From Otatea glauca (taxonomy: Eukaryota > Streptophyta > Magnoliopsida > Poales > Poaceae): DNA of 64,000 nt. Both the position numbers and the translations under genes were made by a program. Under the pieces are notes generated by a model, which had not been told where the DNA came from, searched no databases, and worked only from the letters and a program-made list of their open reading frames with translations. Numbering within the stretch: the stretch's first letter is position 1; each line of letters begins with the position of its first letter. Where the stretch lies: positions 124,001 to 188,000 of the forward strand of contig JAYEVK010000275.1 of NCBI GenBank assembly GCA_036346275.1, read 5' to 3'. This document shows, piece after piece, positions 58,292-64,000 of the stretch.

Positions 58292-59115
58292 GGAGAGGAA
58301 ATCTGTGGCTGTCAGATACATTCAGATGTTGTCTCAGGCTTCTGTAGTTCGCAGGCTGGCTAGCTGTTGTTTCATTATTGTCGCTCATAGCCGTTTTGCG
58401 GCAGTGCAATTATTTTAGATAACCAAGATGCTAGAGGTGTATACAGTATGTTGACCAAGTGATTGTGAAATGTATGAATGCTGTTTGCAAAAGAAATCCT
58501 CACCACACCTTTTCCCATGTTTATTTATATTGATCGACGATCCATTGACTCGCTGATGGCCGGGCACTGCAATGTTTTTAAGAGTCCGCAAGGCACCTCA
58601 TATACAGTGATCATATCTAGTAATATAGACCATGTTGCAATCGAAGTCAACGTTACAGATCATCAAACTAAGAGTTGACTCAACTAATTTTGCAGATATA
58701 ACTAACAGCATTTTTTGTCGTTGTGCTCAGTTGATAAACCAAACTGCACAGCTCGTACAATATAATACAACCATCGAGGTTATTGCCCAATCATATTCCT
58801 GACTAGTGGTGTGAAAACTGAAAAGCCATTCTTTTCTCATCAACTTTCTTTAAACTAAAGTTCAGAGTTTCAGAGAGTTCAGATACAAGCAGCACTGCAA
58901 CCAACCAAACACCACAGGCCGAGACGTGCAGCATTCACTCCTCGTGATGCATATACAATAATCTCAACGCTAGCCAGATCATAGTCAAAACACTTTTGAG
59001 TAAATAGTTTATTACAATGCTTACATCTAAAGAAATTCCATCTCATCCTGACTTGACTTGTTGCAGATTAACAGTAGCCACTGTCCTGTCCAAATCAACA
59101 CCCTAATGAGCCATC
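58292..59115. other. GFAT 3' flank and receptor kinase promoter
   Basis: No gene or transposon is supported. It should contain the GFAT 3' UTR and the promoter of the downstream receptor kinase gene, both on the plus strand. Confidence 0.5.
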
Positions 59116-61548
59116 ATGAACTCTCTCCTTGTGATTACGCTAAGCTTGTTGCTTCCATGTTTAACCGTCGTTGCAGCGCGTGAGAACCTCACCCGAGGCG
59201 CCTCCATCGCCGTCGAGGACCACGCCACCGACGTCCTGCGATCGCCGGATGGCACGTTCGCCGGCGGTTTCTACAACGTGTCGCCCACCGTCTTCACCTT
59301 CTCCGTCTGGTTCGCGCGCTCCGCCGACCGCACCGTTGTCTGGACCGCCGCCCGCGCGCGCCCTGTGCACAGCAAGGGGTCGCGCCTCACTCTCGATAAG
59401 CATGGCGCTCTCGTCCTCACCGACTACGACGGCGAGGCGGTGTGGAACTCCACCGCCGCTGGCGCTCCAACGGCCTCGTACGCACGGCTCAACAACTCCG
59501 GCAACCTCGTTGTGGAGGATGTCGACGGCAACATCCTATGGCAGAGCTTTGACTGCCCCACCGACACGCTGCTCCCGACGCAGCAGTTCACGGCGGCGAT
59601 GCATCTGGTGTCGCGCGACAGGCTGCTCTCCTCCGGCTACTACAGCCTAGGGTTCAGCGACTACGCCATGCTGTCGCTCTTCTACGACAACCACAACTTC
59701 TCCAGCATCTACTGGCCCAACCCCTACAACAACTACGTCGCCAACAACCGCAGGATCTATAATTTCACCCGCGAGGCCGCCATGGACGCCCTGGGCAAGT
59801 TCCTCGCCAGCGACAACGCCAACTTCGAGGCGGCGGACCTCGGCGGCGGCGTCAGGCGGAGGCTGACTCTGGACACCGATGGCAACCTCAGGCTGTACAG
59901 CCTGGACGAGGAGGCCGGGACGTGGACGGTAACGTGGATGGCGTTTGGCAACCCGTGCATCATCCACGGCGTATGCGGCGCCAACGCTGTCTGCCTGTAC
60001 GCGCCCGCACCGGTCTGCGTCTGCGCGCCGGGCCACGAGCGCGCCGACCCCAGCGACTGGAGCAGAGGCTGCAGGCCGACGTTCCGGTACAGCTGCTCGC
60101 GGCGGACTAAGCTGATGGCGCTGCCGCACACCGACTTTTGGGGCTACGATCTCAACAACGGCGAGAAAATGCCGTTGGACGCTTGCGCCAAGAAGTGCAG
60201 GGAAAGCTGCGCGTGCGTGGCGTTCCAGCACAAGGAGCAGTACATGGAGTGCTACCTCAAGAGCGTCCTCTTCAACGGCAGGACGTTTCCCGGCCTGCCA
60301 GGGACAGTGTACATCAAGGTTCCTGCCGGCTTCGACGTGCCGGAGTTTCACGTCCATCAGTGGCAAGCACACGGCGGTGGCCTCGCCATTCAGGAAGAGA
60401 TCACCGGATGCGACGCCGAAGGCGGCACAGAGGTTCTCCTCAATGTGTCTGCTTTTTTCAGTAGTGGAGCCAGCGACGCGGGGAAGCCGGTGGTGTGGTC
60501 GTACTTGTATGGGTTCTTGTCGGCATTGCTCGTCATCGAGGCTGTCGTCATCGGGTTCGGCTGCTGGCTTTTCTCCAAGAAGGGATTGTTCAGGCCGTCG
60601 CGGGTGTGGGCGACAGAGGAAGGCTACAAGCTGATCACCAGCCATTTCCAGAGATACAGTTATTCAGAGATCACAAGAGCCACCGGAAACTTCACCGACG
60701 CGATCGGCCACGGCGGGTCTGGCATCGTGTACAAGGGGGTCCTGGAGGATGAGAGGGTGGTGGCTGTCAAGGTGCTGAAGAACGTGAGCCAGAGCGAGGA
60801 GGAGTTCCAAGCAGAGCTGAGTGTGATAGGAAGGATTTATCACATGAACCTGGTGAGGATGTGGGGTTGCTGCTCTGAAGGCAAGCACAGGATTTTGGTC
60901 TCCGAGTATATTGAGAACGGATCACTTGCAAAAATGTTGTTTGACAGAAATGGTTCTGATAATGTGATTTGTTGGAACCAACGGTTCAGGATTGCTTTGG
61001 GTGTGGCCAAGGGATTGGCTTACCTTCATAGTGAGTGTTTGGAATGGATTATTCATTGTGACATGAAGCCTGAGAACATATTGTTGGACCAAGATTTGGA
61101 GCCTAAGATTACAGATTTTGGGTTAGTCAAGTTGCTAAACAGAGATGGATCGGATGCAAATTTGTCACGGATTAGAGGGACCAGAGGCTACATGGCTCCA
61201 GAGTGGGTTTCTAGCCTACCCATTACCGAGAAGGTTGATGTGTATAGCTATGGAGTAGTACTCCTTGAGCTTGTGAAGGGAACTAGAATTTCAGAATGTA
61301 TCATCCATGGGGTCAAGGTTACTGAGATGGATATTAGGATGGTTGCTAAGTCTATATGTGACAAGATGGTTACGAACGAAGAGAGATGTATCGAGGATCT
61401 TATGGACTGTCGACTGAATGGTGATTTCAATCGTGTGCAAGCGAAGGTGATGCTTCAGATTGCCATCTCATGCTTGCAGGAAGATAGGAGCAAGCGACTA
61501 AACATGAGTTCTGTGGTGCAATCACTCATCTCAATTGAACTCAATTGA
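59116..61548 (+). CDS. G-type lectin (S-locus) receptor-like Ser/Thr kinase, ZmPK1-like
   Basis: One uninterrupted exon encodes 810 aa. A signal peptide (NSLLVITLSLLLPCLTVVAA) precedes a B-type lectin domain (about residues 35-160, including LWQSFDCPTDTLLP). An S-locus/EGF-like region follows with CGANAVCLYAPAPVCVCAPG (about 290-310), then a PAN domain with paired cysteines (CAKKCRESCACVAF). A membrane helix lies near residues 462-487. The kinase domain starts at about 529 with GHGGSGIVYKG, Lys in VAVKVLK, catalytic HCDMKPENILL (about 647), DFG (about 666) and GYMAPEW. The HCD motif lacks the Arg of HRD, making it a non-RD kinase, common among immune receptors. Ligand and role are unknown. 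Intronless structure is usual in this group. Confidence 0.95.
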   Translation: MNSLLVITLSLLLPCLTVVAARENLTRGASIAVEDHATDVLRSPDGTFAGGFYNVSPTVFTFSVWFARSADRTVVWTAARARPVHSKGSRLTLDKHGALVLTDYDGEAVWNSTAAGAPTASYARLNNSGNLVVEDVDGNILWQSFDCPTDTLLPTQQFTAAMHLVSRDRLLSSGYYSLGFSDYAMLSLFYDNHNFSSIYWPNPYNNYVANNRRIYNFTREAAMDALGKFLASDNANFEAADLGGGVRRRLTLDTDGNLRLYSLDEEAGTWTVTWMAFGNPCIIHGVCGANAVCLYAPAPVCVCAPGHERADPSDWSRGCRPTFRYSCSRRTKLMALPHTDFWGYDLNNGEKMPLDACAKKCRESCACVAFQHKEQYMECYLKSVLFNGRTFPGLPGTVYIKVPAGFDVPEFHVHQWQAHGGGLAIQEEITGCDAEGGTEVLLNVSAFFSSGASDAGKPVVWSYLYGFLSALLVIEAVVIGFGCWLFSKKGLFRPSRVWATEEGYKLITSHFQRYSYSEITRATGNFTDAIGHGGSGIVYKGVLEDERVVAVKVLKNVSQSEEEFQAELSVIGRIYHMNLVRMWGCCSEGKHRILVSEYIENGSLAKMLFDRNGSDNVICWNQRFRIALGVAKGLAYLHSECLEWIIHCDMKPENILLDQDLEPKITDFGLVKLLNRDGSDANLSRIRGTRGYMAPEWVSSLPITEKVDVYSYGVVLLELVKGTRISECIIHGVKVTEMDIRMVAKSICDKMVTNEERCIEDLMDCRLNGDFNRVQAKVMLQIAISCLQEDRSKRLNMSSVVQSLISIELN

Positions 61549-61606
61549 TGATCAAACCAACGTAGCCAAGGTGTTTGCATCATAGTTTGGCAAGGCATGA
61601 AAATTT

Positions 61607-62251
61607 TTGTTAGGCTACCGATAAAAAGAGGATATTTGGCCAATATCGGATAAGAAAGGAAAAGTTAAAAATAGGATTATGACTAATATTGATTCAAACA
61701 TAGGAGTTTTATCCGTACAAAGGCCGATACAGATCGTGGTCGACAACGCATCGGAAAAGGATACGATGGGCCAATGCACTATAAAAGATTGCCAAGGGTG
61801 AGCAGAAACAACAACACAATCAATCAAACAACGCGCATTTACTTTTTATTTACTTTCCTGTCAACTAGGAGTAGTTTTGTAATTTAGAATATTTCTTGTA
61901 ATCTGATTTTGATCAATAAAGTTGCGCATCACCAATTATTGATCTTCATCGATTACGCCAGGTTTGATTTTCTCCAATCTTGTTGCACATCGCCTTTTTC
62001 GGAAAGATCTACCTTTTACCATCTAATCAGCCCTAATCGGCTATTTAGACTTACCGTTACCCCTTGATTTAATCGGCTTCTTAGCCTTTTAGATCTTTGC
62101 TGATTGTTGCATTAGATCGACTTTGAGCATATTTTTCCATCTATCTTGCCGATTGCAAGAACAAATCGGTTGGCACGCCACAAACTGAATTGAACTTGGC
62201 ATTCTCGTGTGTTTGAGCTGATCAATCCTTCGTCACATTTTTTGGTGCTAA
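61607..62251 (+). repeat. Probable solo LTR
   Basis: The sequence begins TGTTAGGCTACCG and ends GGTGCTAACA, giving TGTTAG...CTAACA palindromic ends. Inside are a TATA box (CACTATAAAAGATTGCC near 61778) and CAATAAAG (about 61914) in promoter-then-polyadenylation order. No internal retroelement sequence adjoins it. A convincing 5-bp target duplication was not found, so the borders are tentative. Confidence 0.55.
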
Positions 62252-62626
62252 CACAAGGCGATCCATTTTTCTCCTTAAAAGAGGCAAGGAATCACAAATT
62301 TGCAGCTACAATTCTGCACCAACTCATTAGTACTTTTGGCTTGCGCTAGCTACTTGCCTTCTATTACATTTTTATTTCCCTATGCAGGTTGAAAAAGCTT
62401 CTGTGTATTTGAGACTAAAATATTTTTGTTATAAAAATCTAGATGCATTCGATACTTTTGTGTAAGATATTTTGTAACAATGGTCACGATATTTCAAGAT
62501 AGATATCGGCCGTTCAAAGCATGATCATAATTTGTTCATGCATAGGCTGGGAATGTGTTCTAATTTATTGAGAATATAGTTATCTCCTTTTTTTTCCTCT
62601 TTTTAAACAAAGACACTCATATTTCT
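62252..62626. other. Intergenic
   Basis: AT-rich sequence with no supported feature. Confidence 0.45.
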
Positions 62627-62728
62627 TGTATGTATGTATGTATGTATGTATGTATGTATGTATGTATGTATGTATGTATGTATGTATGTATGTATGTATG
62701 TATGTATGTATGTATGTATGTATGTATG
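62627..62728. repeat. (TGTA)n tetranucleotide microsatellite, about 25 copies
   Basis: A nearly perfect run of TGTA/TATG units spans about 102 bp. At this length it should be highly polymorphic. Confidence 0.95.
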
Positions 62729-63141
62729 CTTGAGTTTCCTTATATGTAAGCTCTAAGCTAGTGTGGTAGTCTCCGTGAACTTCACATACATTGTAGCTTT
62801 TGAGTAGCTCTTGATGTGAAGGTCTATAATTTAAAATCTGACAGGTCCATATGTGTAACACAAGTAACACAGTCCTTTTTATTAAATATAATTATAGGGT
62901 GACCCAACATATAATTATCAAATAAAGATAAGGCTATTTTACAAACTTTTAGAATAATTTATAATGATAAGCATTGTTTCCAAATTCTAATATGCAATAC
63001 GATGTAGTAACACTTAACCAAATAGCATTATACATGATGTTGGACCATTTGTGATTTATTTAAGTAATAAGTAGTTGCATTATATCTCCACCATCAAAAC
63101 AAATAAAAATGTTTAGGTTAAGTCTTTTTTAGAAGAAAGAG

Positions 63142-63215
63142 CTCGAGATATCCTTATAGATCATCACAATTGAAAGAACTCGAGATATCCTTATAGATCA
63201 TCATAATTGAAGTAA
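63142..63215. repeat. Tandem duplication, period 37 bp, two copies
   Basis: CTCGAGATATCCTTATAGAT followed by CATCA.AATTGAA occurs twice head to tail (from 63142 and from 63179) with one or two differences. No coding or element association was seen. Confidence 0.8.
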
Positions 63216-64000
63216 ATTTCTTTATATCACCACAAGAAAATTTCTCTATCAAATTAAAACCGACTTTGTAGTGTCATGTCACGAATCAATCGATTGTATA
63301 AACAAAATAGTCTAGATAGGAAAAAAAATCAAACATTAAATGGGTTGTGGATGATGAATTTGAGGTCACATCTTCTATTCGGGAATTAAAATTGTGTGTA
63401 TCGACGGTAAGATTTATTAATCTTAAGACATTCATAACAACTTATATTAGGATAACTTAATAGTGGTAAATCATTTGCACACATCCAGCCATCCTAACAT
63501 AATTAACAATGCTATGGAGGACTGAAATATAGACAACACTTTCTATTCAGAAAAACAATTGACACCCTCTTATGGGTTTACAATGGTGGGATTTGAGCCT
63601 TAATTTTCCGATACCTAACCCTTGAACCAAACAAGTCACAGTTTTAAATTCTTAGCTAACAATCTACATGCACATACCAAAAGATCGCCATGTGCACCAC
63701 GAAACCAACAAACGCCAAACTATTTTTCATTATTGCTGAACATGAGGGAACGATCATTTCTACTGATAGTCACTAGATCATTTTATCGAGTAATGGAAAG
63801 ACTATAAGTATTCCTTTAGTTAACTGTCGCGCTCTAACAAGGTATTGTGTTTCTTTGGCTCTCTATGCTAATGATTAAATTAATATCTTTCATGGAAGGA
63901 AGCTAAGGATTAGAGACAAATATATATACCTATATATATTGTATATATAGGAAGCCTCTTTTCTACTCCTGGGTGTAATCACTCCCTAGGTATCCACCAT
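63216..64000. other. AT-rich intergenic end of window
   Basis: No gene, RNA or complete transposon can be supported. A TA-rich microsatellite-like stretch occurs around 63920-63950. Confidence 0.45.

Noticed and set aside
59647..60645. 332-codon open frame on the minus strand
   Set aside because: It lies opposite the GC-rich receptor kinase exon and shows no family features; a composition shadow.
62580..62870. Reading frame with an Ile-His-Thr repeat on the minus strand
   Set aside because: It is the translation of the (TGTA)n microsatellite.
1..64000. tRNA, rRNA, snoRNA or known microRNA genes
   Set aside because: I looked for tRNA box motifs and familiar microRNA sequences by eye and saw none convincing; a covariance-model scan could still find some.

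Overview
The window is nuclear DNA from a grass (Poaceae). The signs are spliced genes with GC-rich first exons and AT-rich introns, many Stowaway-, Tourist- and hAT-type short transposons, and large Ty3/gypsy LTR elements. The species cannot be fixed from the sequence. All exon boundaries were read by eye from splice sites and frame continuity, without transcript support.

Layout. 1-4305: a GRWD1-type WD40 ribosome-biogenesis gene (+, 13 exons) behind a site II/telo-box promoter. About 4620-10514: a 5'-truncated Ty3/gypsy chromovirus-like element with a hAT-like insertion in its gag and a 3' LTR that abuts a broken CIPK kinase pseudogene (-, 10515-11443). 11500-18423: gene-poor DNA with MITEs and members of a GAAATTTCGG-rich hAT-like family. 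18424-32953: one 14.5-kb Tat-lineage Ty3/gypsy element with both LTRs, decayed gag-pol, a multi-exon antisense gene with its own TATA box, a two-module minisatellite and a second antisense ORF. 33117-36488: two hAT elements of about 800 bp flanking another GAAATTTCGG-family copy that contains telomere-like repeats.

The right half is gene-rich. It holds a kinase-like protein of unknown role (+, 37888-41607), an FMC1-like mitochondrial LYR protein (+, 43588-44407), a DHHC S-acyltransferase (-, 45069-47963) with an apparent 1-nt frameshift in exon 1, a 5'-truncated LINE with a 15-bp target duplication, a complete GFAT gene (+, 53348-58291, 11 exons), an intronless G-type lectin receptor kinase (+, 59116-61548) and a probable solo LTR.

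The genes do not form a pathway; this is an ordinary grass gene neighbourhood. The observations most worth a second look are the Tat element (young-looking LTRs but shredded frames, antisense gene, minisatellite), the DHHC frameshift, the nested hAT insertion that splits a gag frame, and the GC-AG intron in GRWD1.
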